In this document: positions 12,919 through 23,754 of the stretch, piece by piece
How the letters are laid out: each line of letters opens with the position of its first letter
Numbering within the stretch: position 1 is the first letter of the stretch
Assembly (NCBI GenBank): GCA_964019135.1
Contig: OZ025265.1
Location: 24,465,143 to 24,529,142 of the forward strand
Length of the DNA stretch: 64,000 bases
Source: Arenicola marina
Lineage: Eukaryota; Annelida; Polychaeta; Arenicolidae
Reading direction: 5' to 3'
Translations under genes and position numbers: made by a program
Notes under the pieces: generated by a model
Seen by the model: only the letters and a program-made list of their open reading frames with translations
Database searches by the model: none
Told to the model about the DNA's origin: nothing

Positions 12919-15525
12919 CGCGTCTCATCTACCGCGGTGTGACGTCAGAGCATATAGACACCCGATAACAATCCATCAACTGCTGAATCATCCAGTGAAT
13001 CAGTTATCCCCTGCGAACCAAAGTCAATGGAGATAACACACGTCCAGAGAGAGGAAGAAGGATATATATGCTTGGATGTCAACTGTTCCTTGTTAATATC
13101 AGTCCTCGCAAATCCATAATAACATAACAACAGTGATATCACGACCATCAATTCTTGGATGTCCAGGTTTGCAAAGTTATAGGTTCCATAATAAGTGCGG
13201 CTTTGTCGAGTGACCTCTGCCATGCCAGGCTAGCTAGCCATTGTGCCTGAGTTGCACTCCGAGGATTTTCACTCTACTTCTGCCACTGCAAAAGTTAGAG
13301 AAAGATAAATATCTCATGTCCTTCCTTGTAAACAGAACAGGGTTATCGATCAACCCTCCATCATCCCTATTGACGCGGTATGACCTTCCACGTTTAAACC
13401 GTCCTGTCAATCCTACCGACCAACCCACCATATGAGAAACCCTATGCTGCGCATGCGCGGCCCGGTCGTGGGCGCATAATGAATAGATAAGTCGATTTGA
13501 AACTGCATCCCGCACGGCGTGCCATGAGATGTCTCCACAAACTTGTATATATGTATATGTTGTAAGCAAACCGAAGTTTGCACATATCAACACAGGCTGA
13601 CAAAGTTACACATCTACAGCTAAACGTTACCCACACCGCGGCCCCCTGTGATCTGAAAACTGTCGTAAATATTAAAACCGCACGCGCCAATAAAACCCAA
13701 CTCCGGGCCCGGGATTGGCTACATGTATGTATACAAGGCTAGCTAGCGGTCATGTGTCAATAAAAGCCGAACGTGGGACAAAAAAGGCCAAAGGGGTGGA
13801 ATCGATTGAATCCTTTCTGGTGGTGACTGTGTAACCAACCAATATGGCGGCCGAGTCACGTGGTACGTGCGCCGGCATGGACTCTCTGCCTCGGTGTTTA
13901 TAATAAAACGTCAGTTAATAATAAACCCTCGATCAGTCGCACCCGTTAAACCTGCATCCAGCGATAACTCGCTTAAAATAACTTATGTAAATGCTCTATA
14001 GGAGGTAACTCGAAAGGGTTCAATGGTATCAGTTTCCGCAGATTTTGCTGGTGGAAAAAGCATACCAGTACCAGTAGCAAGAGTATATAGTGTCCCCGCG
14101 TCGAGGCATGCGACTCGGAAAGGTTAACCATTGTTTCTGTATAGCTCACGTATTATTTAAGCCCAGCATTTACAGCAGTATTTCCTTGCATGGGTTCGTA
14201 TGTGGAAGATGGACCCATTACAATCGCGTACACAGGCGAGGTGAAAATGTGACCATTTCGTTTGACCTATTTGTTCCGGACGTACAAAACATATCTTATA
14301 AAGAATCTGATAGAGAAGCCAACGATCAATATAAGTTAGAACCTCTATGATTCGTGGCGGCATGGGATGGTGCCATTTGGCTGGTGTAGGCATGTGGCCG
14401 GGTTCTGAATGTTACAGTTTGGGAATTTGAGCGTTATCGGGTAACAGACCTATCCATATTCCGCTTGATTCCTTTTTCCTTAATCGTGATTATGAAATTG
14501 ACAATCATAGCTGATGTTAGGTAGATGGTAAGTGAGAAGCATTCATCTCTGAAACTGAAATGACAGTAATAAGCCGCTTTGTTTGTCCGACTTGTTTGTC
14601 CGACATAACGTACGAGGAAGAACTTTTTTGCCAACATGAGTGGAGAAAAGTAATAGTGACGTCAGTCAAATTGTGACAGCCTGGACAGGTCTATTCACAA
14701 TGAGTATGGTGATTACTTCGGTTTACCGTCGCTTGTACAGGCTTTAATCATAGCAAAGGTAGTGCCAACGTTCAAACGCAATCTACAGCAACAAATGGGA
14801 TGATGGTATGGCACAAACCGCTTCAGCAAAAAGCGCTCTGGCGCATTACGTCATCACGAAGACAGTACATAAAATTCGTACCAAACGCCAGGCAAAGACA
14901 TGAAAGGCCCCTTGAGAGCGGTGCTACTCTTGCTTGATCGATCTGAAACGATCTACTTTCAAACATAGGGAAAAAACAAACCATCGTTTTTTCTGATTTT
15001 GACAATTAATAGAACAAACTATTTTTTCGCGTGCAACTAGATCACTAACTAGGGCCCGATGCGTTGTCGGCTCCCGTTTACCTATTTCCCAACCATTTTC
15101 CTTGGTGTTGCAACATGAGTCGTTGGGTAAAATATCTCGCCCACCGTCGTGTAGCCATTTTCTTGCATCTAGTACCTGACGTCATATATAAATATTCATG
15201 AGTTGTAGGATAATGAAAAGTCGTGTTTACTGGCCTATCGCGAATATTTAAGTTTTACAAGTGGTTGTTACGGACATTTTTGACCAACAAAATGCCAAAT
15301 TTGCTCTTATGTATATTTTTATTTTCGTCCTCATGGGGTATTTAAGGGGATATGGTAGAAGGTTGGCAATCGCCTTTGAGAGACTGATTGCTGCTTATAG
15401 GACACCATTACTTGAAAGCGGAAGATCTTTTCGCGATATGTAAAGGATCGATGTCAAAAGAGCCAGATTACCAGTGTTGCAATCTATGTCCTATAGAAAG
15501 GAGTTTTAGTGTTGTGGACGCGCGG
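12919..15525. other. PP2D1 upstream region and intergenic DNA, no gene recognised
   Basis: This should hold the PP2D1 promoter and any 5' UTR exon. Short open frames here show no recognisable domain, and I see no clear TATA box tied to a start. Confidence 0.4.
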
Positions 15526-15830
15526 TATGCGGAGCGGCGGCGAAACCGAACGGCGACCGAACCGAGGCGACGCGGTTCGGATGCGGTGGCCAACGTCTAA
15601 GTTCTCTTGACACAGTCGCCTTGTTAACGATCTTTTTCATATTAGCTAAAATGTCGACGGCACGCCGGCCGATGACTGAAAAATAGAGCACCATTTCATC
15701 GCCAAGCCGCGACCGCGCCGCGTCAGCACCGCGCCGGCGCCGCGTGCAGTGGCCGGGCGTCAGCCAAGTAAAACTGTTCTAGTTTTCGGTCTTGCGTCAG
15801 TTCCGTCGCCGCTCCGCTTAACGCGCCCAG
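15525..15830. mobile_element. Possible GC-rich terminal-inverted-repeat element
   Basis: 'gcggagcggcggcgaaacc' near 15528 is inversely related to 'ccgtcgccgctccgcttaac' near 15806. The interior is GC-rich and clearly unlike its surroundings. No target duplication was confirmed. Confidence 0.35.
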
Positions 15831-16204
15831 TGGGCGTTAGCATTATTCTGCACCAACATTCCTATTTGCACAAGAGGTATTCCAACTGACGCACCGGCCG
15901 CCTAGCTGAACCAGCCCGACTCGATCGACAAGAGCCGAACGTCTGATTTTTTTTTTTTTGTTTTTTTAGACAAATCGCGAGGATCAAGCAGAGCCATGTC
16001 GCGAGGGGCAACCCCCTCTCCCTCCTTTTGAAGGCCATTATGCTGGCTGAACACTGAACTGCGTGGGGTCATTATTAGGGCCCTTTGACGCCGCCGGAAA
16101 ATGAAATTTTTATGATTTGGGCCGTTTACAATCACGCTAGGCTTGAATCTCATGACTTGCTATACATCCGGAAAGGTACGTGTTGGGACGACTGTAGCCC
16201 ACAA

Positions 16205-16290
16205 GATAGAGGGGACACCCGCATGGTCTAATGGTTTTATCGCCGGCCAGTCACCAGAACCAGGGGTTCGCGCCCCACTGTATGAATGTC
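16205..16290 (+). repeat. tRNA-derived SINE head
   Basis: A-box-like 'gcatggtctaatggtttta' and B-box 'ggggttcgcgcccc' are spaced as in a tRNA. Confidence 0.55.
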
Positions 16291-16445
16291 TGGATTCTTA
16301 ATTGCAGTATCAAGAGGGGTCTAGAAGAGGTAAATGGCCACACGCGACATCGCCTCTTTGTTGAGAGCCGGCTTACATTGGCATCCATATTCTGACTCCA
16401 AAAATGTCGACACAAGTGCATGACTAACGCAAATCCGATAGCGCT

Positions 16446-16620
16446 TTGGTAGAAAACAAGTTCTTTGGTAGAAAAAACAAGTCCTTTGGTAGAAAACAAG
16501 TCCTTTGGTAGAAAACAAGTCCTTGGGTAGAAAAAAAGTCCTTTGGTAGAAAACAAGTCCTTTGGTAGAACACAAGTTCTTTTCCTTTGGTAGAACACAA
16601 GTCCTTTGGTAGAAAACAAT
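16446..16620. repeat. Minisatellite, about 18-bp unit, nine copies
   Basis: 'aagtcctttggtagaaaac' recurs with one- to two-base variation. Open frames across it simply reflect the repeat. Confidence 0.85.
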
Positions 16621-16845
16621 TAGCATCTGTAGTTTATCGGACTCAGGGTGCCGGTGATATAAGTAGATGCCTTAGTGATTGGGCTGCAGGAATATTTCTC
16701 TGCAGCCCGAGAGCTATCGTGTCTGCCCAGTGATCGGAGGGTCGCGGATTTGTGCCTCGCTCTGGGCAGCTGGAAAAAGTATCCTAATTTTCAGAAAGGA
16801 GCTGAGGTCAAAATATCTCACAAGTAATATCAACTTAGTACTCAC

Positions 16846-17049
16846 ATGACCTCCCTTCGATGTATCTGTCAGCATCTGTTACCATCATTAGGAGATCCTC
16901 AGTAACGCCAGGTGTTAGCATTTTTTGTGAGTCCAGTTTCACAGAAGCTGTCTCATTGCGGTCTTCTGCTTGCAGGCTGGGTGACTGAAACTGGGTATTC
17001 ATACTTGATCCTTGCATAATTGTGGTGGCCATCTTAGAAAACAACTTCG
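16846..17049 (-). CDS. Orphan exon candidate, first coding exon of an unidentified gene
   Basis: On the minus strand a TTTTCAG acceptor is followed by an open frame starting MFSKMATTIMQGSSMNTQF and ending IEGRS before a strong GTGAGT donor (exon end 16846, phase 1). I do not recognise the protein and found no matching downstream exon between here and PP2D1. It does not join PP2D1 exon 1 in frame. It may be a real first exon or chance. Confidence 0.3.
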
Positions 17050-17267
17050 CTGAAAAGATAGCAGGATATATATATGCTCCTCACAGAATATCGATCATAA
17101 CATATATCTGTTTCATATATATTAAACTTTTAAAGTTTTAACTCCTGAAGAGATCTATTGAGACTGCATAATTGCAGTCTCAGTCTCAGAGGTCATGTGA
17201 GAATACCATATAGTGGCAAACAGCATCCACAATGCCCAGATTTACAATGCTGCATATAGAACTTGCT

Positions 17268-17427
17268 CTTTGAATATAGGGTTATAATCCTTTACTAAGA
17301 ACTGATTTTATCACTGTTTTAATTATATTATTATATTATTATTATTTCTTTGAATAAAGGGTTATAATCCTTTACTATGAACTGATTTTATCACTGTTTT
17401 AATTACATTATTATATTATTATTACAT
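17268..17427. repeat. Tandem duplication, about 80-bp unit, two near-identical copies
   Basis: Two adjacent copies containing 'agggttataatcctttacta' and 'gaactgattttatcactg', with only a few differences, followed by an ATT-rich run. Confidence 0.85.
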
Positions 17428-18865
17428 AAATTCCTGTCTGGATAGAAGCACAATTTATCAGCAAAGTATGAAAGGGTTCAACATGTTCAAGTGCTAGCTG
17501 GCGGTACAATACATATGTATATGCTAGCTGCTCTAGCTAGTACCATTGGGGAGAATCATGCAATAGCAATGAGCATCTTGTAGTAGTAATTAACGACCAG
17601 CTATATTCAGAACATGCTAGATAACTTTCAATTCCATTGTTTTTACAGCGCCTTATTGAAATATAAATATACTCACTACAATTAATATAGCTGCAAATAT
17701 TTAGCTTGTATCACTCTCGATCACCATGGACCCACCGTATGCTGCAGAAAGAATGATCATACAATTAAGAGTTCCATAGATCTAGAACAATTCTGAGGGA
17801 TCATTAATTGAATTAAAGACTATATACATAGCCTGATACAGTGATAGGGTTGCAGAGAGACCGATTGAATCCGACTTCTTTAAACTTAAAGCCTGGACAA
17901 TGTTTCTGTATGAAAAGATAACACCAAATAAATTGACACAAACCTGCCAACAAACAGTTTTAAAATGTTGAACTCGATAACCTTAATTAATTAATCGAGC
18001 TGTTGATATGTTGTCCCTCCCCCACCTGCTGATTGGGTCTGATTGACGGCGCCTAGCTGTCCCAGTGCCGGCAGTGGGTTTGCACATGTTAAGTCTTACT
18101 TTATTTATCTATTTTTGAAACTCCTCAAAAGACAAGTTTTCCCCCATTGAGGATTCATTTTGCGATGCTAGGATTAGTTAAAGGGAATCACTAGGGTGGC
18201 ACAGATCAAAAGGGCATTGCAGGAGGCAAGAAATAAAGACAACAAACTATTTTGTTTACATATTACCACGGCAGTGACGAGGTTGTCACACGTCGGAAAT
18301 GAAGCAACCGGAGTCCCAGCGTTTGTGTGTCACAAGGGACACAAGTGGCATTTGGGCCGTCCAATCACCCTGCTGTGCGAGCGACAGTGCGTGGAACATG
18401 CAGGCGTCAAAGGTGTGAGTAGATCTAGTGTAGCCAGGGGAAGATTGGCGGAGGTGAGTAGTGCAGCCAAGGGAAGGTTGACAATACTGTTGAGCCTTAC
18501 TAACACTATTTTGTGTTGCTTTGGACATAGCGAACATGATGGCGTCATGCACAATTGACATATATATGTCGCTAACAAACGTAAACCGCAAAACGTTATT
18601 TAAAAACACCGAAATTAACCATAGCTTTAGTTGAAAGCACTGTGTTCAAGATTACACATACACCACACCTTCACCTGTAGAGCATATGAAAATACGCTCG
18701 TATTCTTAATAACCAATATTTTATGCCGTTATAACTTATATTTTTACCCACGAGCGATGCTATGATCGCGATGAGATGTATTTATGAAAATAAATATTTT
18801 TCTTAACGTTGCAGCGTGTATCTTTACCAATGAAGGGCCTTACGACTTGGACGATAAAACTCCAG
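17428..18865. other. Intergenic DNA, no gene recognised
   Basis: A 120-codon open frame at 18196-18558 has no recognisable domain, and its end covers a partly repeated segment ('agccaggggaagattgg' and 'agccaagggaaggttga'), so I do not call it a gene. Confidence 0.4.
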
Positions 18866-19115
18866 GGGCCGTATTCATAATCCCCTCGTAAGTTACGCAC
18901 GAAAAGTGCGTTGTCGTCTTAGCCTCACCAGCTCGTTGTGGTGGTGCTTATGATTAAGAATTCTTCTTCAATATGATTTTAGCACTTTCCTAATTCAGAA
19001 AATCCACTTCTTGGGTGACTACTTATGTATTTTGAACCCGATAATCGCTCGACAAATCTTCCACTTAGCGCTAAGTCTAGTGGCGTAGCCTAAGTGGCGA
19101 TTATGAATACGGCCC
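18866..19115. mobile_element. MITE family 1, copy 1 (250 bp), flanked by CAG/CAG
   Basis: Perfect terminal inverted repeats GGGCCGTATTCATAATC at both ends. Flanking trinucleotides are CAG (18863-18865) and CAG (19116-19118), consistent with a 3-bp target duplication. No transposase is present. It is a close relative of 40288-40518. It lies exactly at the left edge of the 18-bp minisatellite. Confidence 0.85.
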
Positions 19116-19690
19116 CAGAACTCCAACGGCAGCCACAACTCCAACGGCAGCCACAACTTCAACGGCAGCTACAACTCCAACGGCAGCCACAACTCCAACG
19201 GCAGCCACAACTCCAACGGCAGCCACAACTCCAACGGCAGCCACAACTCCAACCACAGCCACAACTCCAACCACAGCCACAACTCCAACGGCAGCCACAA
19301 CTCCAACGGCAGCCACAACTTCAACGGCAGCCACAACTCCAACGGCAGCCACAACTTCAACGGCAGCCACAACTCCAACGGCAGCCACAACTCCAACGGC
19401 AGCCACAACTCCAACGGCAGCCACAACTCCAACCACAGCCACAACTCCAACCACAGCCACAACTCCAACGGCAGCCACAACTCCAACGGCAGCCACAACT
19501 CCAACGGCAGCCACAACTCCAACGGCAGCCACAACTCCAACGGCAGCCACAACTCCAACCACAGCCACAACTCCAACCACAGCCACAACTCCAACGGCAG
19601 CCACAACTCCAACCACAGCCACAACTCCAACCACAGCCACAACTCCAACCACAGACACAACTCCAACGGCAAATACAACTAAAACGACAA
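19116..19690. repeat. 18-bp minisatellite, about 30 units
   Basis: The unit 'caactccaacggcagcca' and its 'accacagcc' variant fill about 570 bp without losing phase. One frame reads Gln-Leu-Gln-Arg-Gln-Pro repeats, another Thr-Thr-Pro-Thr-Ala-Ala (mucin-like). All frames are open because the unit is a multiple of three, so coding status cannot be told from this alone. Confidence 0.9.
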
Positions 19691-19793
19691 CCACAATACG
19701 TACCATATTGAAGGGGTACCCCTTTAATTATTTAAGGGATATCCTTAAATACTTAAGCAATACCCATTAAATATATTCTCATTAAATATAAAT

Positions 19794-19946
19794 ACAGGCC
19801 GTTGATGCTAGGCATTGACGTAGAGCATAGGTATCCCTGTCTCGTGGGGTCTCGATAAGATCCCGAAATGACTGTACAGCCCTATCGAGACCACATGAGA
19901 CGGGGATACCTATGCTCTGCGTCAATGCCTAGCATCAACGGCCTGT
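19794..19946. repeat. Long hairpin (foldback), about 64-bp arms
   Basis: The left arm 19794-19857 and right arm 19883-19946 are inverted copies with about four mismatches, separated by about 25 bases. Arms begin 'acaggccgttgatgctagg'. It could be a foldback MITE or a source of hairpin RNA. Confidence 0.85.
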
Positions 19947-20975
19947 ACGCGTTGCCTACCTTCCGGTTGTTTGCCTTCCCCCGCCTCACACACAAGATCG
20001 GCTAAAACTGTCCTTGGAAGCACAACTACCCACTGAAGTTCTGTGCATATCCGAATTACAACCATCCGAGTAGATTTATGTAATGTATGAGCGGTTAGGC
20101 AGTTGATAAACCAGAATGCGGTTGTCTCATGAGTGACTGTCAGCGTTAGGCGATCTAATGTGCTACGCGGGGTTTTCCATGTCGTATGACGTAATAATCA
20201 TCATGACGCGCGTGTCTACGCGCGGTATCTATGGTTACGTAACAACGCTCCTTATATGGACTGAGCAGGTGAGGACAATGGTGCTCCGTTTGTCGTAGAA
20301 CTGTAAACATCCATGATTTGGCTCAAAATACGCTTCCAACGATCTCATCGAACAGACCACATGCATTATGGAGAGATAAATGTCTTATCTTTAATTTTAT
20401 TATGATTTTATAGTTAACAATGCCTGGACCAAAGCAAACCAAAATAGTTTCATACCCTCTCGATTCTTTAGGCACAAACCGCGCAGCTGGCCGGTTCCCA
20501 ACACTCAAAAGTTGACTACAATGAGTGCGCGTCACGCAGTTGCAGCAAGGCACCAGCGTGATGCGCACTCGTTCTAAGAGCACGTGTTTTTTTGTTGGTC
20601 CCCAAAAGACCTAAACCGGAAACAGAACCCGCGAGAACTGTACAGCCCTATAAAGTGTCCTATTTAGCTCGTCGCGGCGTATCCCAGGCCTACAGCATAG
20701 CCTATTGGCCTGACGCTAAAAAACACGTGCCCCACGTACACACACACACCATCCCGCTACTCTCGTATGTTCATTTCAGTCCAGCATTGCAGCGTTCTTG
20801 GGACGTTCTTCCATGTTAGACGCTCTCCTTTGTTCCCTATAGCTCACGCATTACTAACTGAGCACATGCATTTATGAACAATATAAACGATTTCGTGGAC
20901 TCAAAAACATCCAAGATGGACTTCCCTCTGCCGCTGTTCTCTGTGACTTCTTCAACTAGTCACGCCACAAATATG

Positions 20976-21213
20976 CTACTCACAATTGGCTAAGGATCAA
21001 CTCTATGCAGACATATCTGGGTGTATAACAGGTGACTGTGTAATTCTACTATAATACAAAGACGTTTGCCTTTACCATGCATGGTGGCACACGAGTATGA
21101 GATTAGACACAGATTGGGGAAATTTTATCTGTATTATAGTAGAATTACGCAGTCACCCGTTATACACTCAGATATCTCTGCATAGAGGTGATCCTTAGCA
21201 AATTGTGAGTAGT
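20976..21213. mobile_element. Foldback element with about 82-bp inverted arms
   Basis: Arms 20976-21058 and 21130-21213 are inverted copies at about 90 percent identity by eye, sharing 'taattctactataatac' and 'ctctatgcaga'. The loop is about 70 bases and no coding frame is present. Confidence 0.8.
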
Positions 21214-22674
21214 ATATATATGCGGGCTACCGCGAACCAAAACGAGCGCTATATCTTAGGCAAATACCGTACGCGATCTTGGAGATCAAAGTTCTTCGCC
21301 GAGTGCCTAATTTCATTTTATTCTCAGGTGTGGAAGCCAGGTGACAAACAGGTAAACTAGACGGTCAAGCACAGCTTGAGAAGGAAGACGAAAATTTGGG
21401 TTATGGGACCAATTCGACTATGTTAAGGCCCATTTCATGACTTTGGCATGGCACGCCGTCAGTCATTTGGCGTATCGAGGCCTTATAGTGGGCTTGGCCA
21501 TGTTAACGTGTGATTATTTGCTAGCGTCCAAACTACTGCTTTGATTTTGATGCAATTTGGCAAATATGATGCCAGTAATATGGGTACATATTCCACCACA
21601 TATGAGTCATGTACCTGCATTTATGTAGTCACAGCGATTTTTTTGCGCTTTTGGCAATGTCAAAATTGATCATCCAATTACTCGAAAACTATAATGTGAG
21701 ATGAAATCTGAGGACACGTTACTTTTGCGTATCTCTCTGAAGAATACTCTGAAACAAACCGCGAATCTCTAGTCCAAATATTAACGAAGTTACGCGGGAA
21801 TACATGTTTCGTAACCATGACCTTGATGTGACCTTGACCTAAGAAGTGTGACCTTGGTCAATATAATATTTTATGCCCAAATACTAATGTCATTTCTCAC
21901 GCAAGGTGTCGTTTGTCTGACATGTCCCCTTCATGGAGAAATTAAGAAGGCCTGATTCCCGCCAAAATGCTCCCATAGGGTCCCATGTTAAACTTTGGGA
22001 ATTTTTAGCGGGAAAACTATATGGGCGATTTGCACAAATGAAAGACGATATAGAAGGTACTAATGGGCCCAATACGTGAAATAATTGGCAGCACCATTGA
22101 TTGGAAACTGCGAACGTTATAGCGATTTTCCCGTTTTTTGGTCCTATCTTACAATGGTTAAGCGAATTTCGAAAAATTCCTGTGACCTTGACCTTTGACC
22201 TACATGGCCCATCTACGAACTTAGCCTGACGATTGTCATTCCGCATCTTTCTGTGAATTTGGAAGTCGATATCTTAAGGCATTCGAAAGATAATGCCCCG
22301 CGTTACACACAGACAGACAAACCGAACACACCGACATAAGACGAAAATTGAAAATTTTCGTCTTAACAAGGCGCGTTGTATCCTCCAGCAGCTCTGCGTG
22401 CCATGTCATGTTTTGCTGTAGTCCCATATGAGACAGTTGTTGCGTGAAACCAACAACGTCACATATGGGGCTAGTTTTGCTGCACGCAGACCTTGTACAT
22501 ATTCCGAACGTCGCGTGCTAGGTTTCAATACAGTTAAGAACTGTACAGTCAGACGGCATTCTGTGAATAGGATGACAAACAACGGATAGTATACCATCTA
22601 GAGATTAAATGTAGTGGAACAGCTTTATTCAGTCTGCGCCTACGCTAGCGCGGACAGCCAGAAAACTGTTACTG
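21214..22674. other. Intergenic DNA, no gene recognised
   Basis: Contains blocks such as 'tgaccttgacctttgacct' and 'cttaacaaggcgcgttgta' that look like parts of dispersed repeats. No exon is recognised. Confidence 0.35.
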
Positions 22675-22755
22675 TCAGAGCGAGAGAGTGAGAGATGGAG
22701 AGAGAGAGATAAAACTACGAGAGACAGAGAGAGAGATGGAGTGAGAGAGATAAAA
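22675..22755. repeat. GA-rich microsatellite
   Basis: Imperfect runs of gagaga interrupted by 'tggagtg' and 'taaaacta'. Confidence 0.85.
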
Positions 22756-22910
22756 AGAGATTTAAGAGCGGTCAAAGGGTAAGAAGTGGTCCCCCTGAGC
22801 TGCCGCTGAGCTGGTCTTTCTGGTCTGGACTGCAGCGGGAAGCGGACCGGCGATCAATTCAGCCTCGCATGATTATTACGGAGCCCGGCTTCTTGGTGGT
22901 GAAAGGGCAA

Positions 22911-23167
22911 GGTTGGTTGGTTGTATATTCAGGAAGCTTTAACCACTGTTGGTCATATCGCGTCAATGGATGAAAGAAGGGAGAGTGGAGCCATGTCCCG
23001 GGGGTAAGCCCCTACTCTTTGCGAAGAAGGGCATGGGATCTTTATCCTGCGACCACACAGACATGGCCACAGCGAGGCTCGAACCATCGATCCACGCGCC
23101 GTTAGGTTCTCATGTGACCAGAGCACTCGATGCGAGCGCTCCAGCCCACTGAGCTACCGGGCTGGAC
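22911..23167 (-). repeat. tRNA-derived SINE (family A), near full length, reverse orientation
   Basis: Reverse-complement tail 'ggttggttgtatattcagg', the body ('gtggagccatgtcccggg', 'ctttatcctgcgaccacaca') and a tRNA-like head with B-box complement 'ggctcgaacca' and A-box complement 'cccactgagctacc'. Confidence 0.88.
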
Positions 23168-23391
23168 CGTGAGAGGGCAAGGCGGCTATAAGATGTTTAG
23201 ATGTTTATGCTGGCGGATCAACAGGTTTTAAGCGCGTTCTAAGGTTTCTCCATTCATGTTCAAGCGCACGAAATGGTTTATTTTGTAAGGACAATGAGTA
23301 AATGGCAGGCTCGAATCGCAAACGAGCCACTCAGAATGGAGAGAATGTAATCTAGCCTTAGAAAAATGTCTCCAACAGGAATTGCATGCAA

Positions 23392-23560
23392 AACCACACG
23401 ATCAGAATTGGTCGAACAACCATACTATCAGAATTGAACGCAGAACCCATAGATCAGCATTGAACGCAGTCATACAATCATAATGGAACGCAAAACCATA
23501 TGATCAGAATTGAACGAAAAACCCTACGAGCAAGATTAGACGCCGAACCCTGCGGTCTGC
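23392..23560. repeat. Minisatellite upstream of the HAD-CHDH gene, about 28-bp unit, six copies
   Basis: 'gatcagaattgaacgcaga' with 'accata' variants recurs, ending about 200 bases before the start codon at 23755. Confidence 0.75.
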
Positions 23561-23754
23561 ATCTGTAGCGACTGAACTAAGAGGGCTTCATGCAAACATG
23601 AGTACAAACTTGATACAATTTGTTGTCTTATTGACTAAAATTGCTTTTCAATCCCAATGAAATCAATCAAACTACAATGCATCTTTCCTGTTTTTAGAGT
23701 ATTTGACTTCACATCGAGAACGACTGCCGACAGAACGAACGTGAAGATTTCACG

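Noticed and set aside
12798-17049. Joining the 16.8-17.0 kb exon candidate to PP2D1 as its first exon
   Set aside because: The phase does not match the only plausible acceptor before PP2D1 exon 1, and that frame meets a stop.
18196-18558. 120-codon open frame with several Cys and His
   Set aside because: No recognisable domain, no matching splice partners, and partly repeated sequence at its end.
19094-19711. A 205-codon Gln/Leu/Arg/Pro-rich open frame and two long frames on the other strand
   Set aside because: All arise because an 18-bp tandem unit contains no stop in several frames. Length alone is not evidence of coding here.
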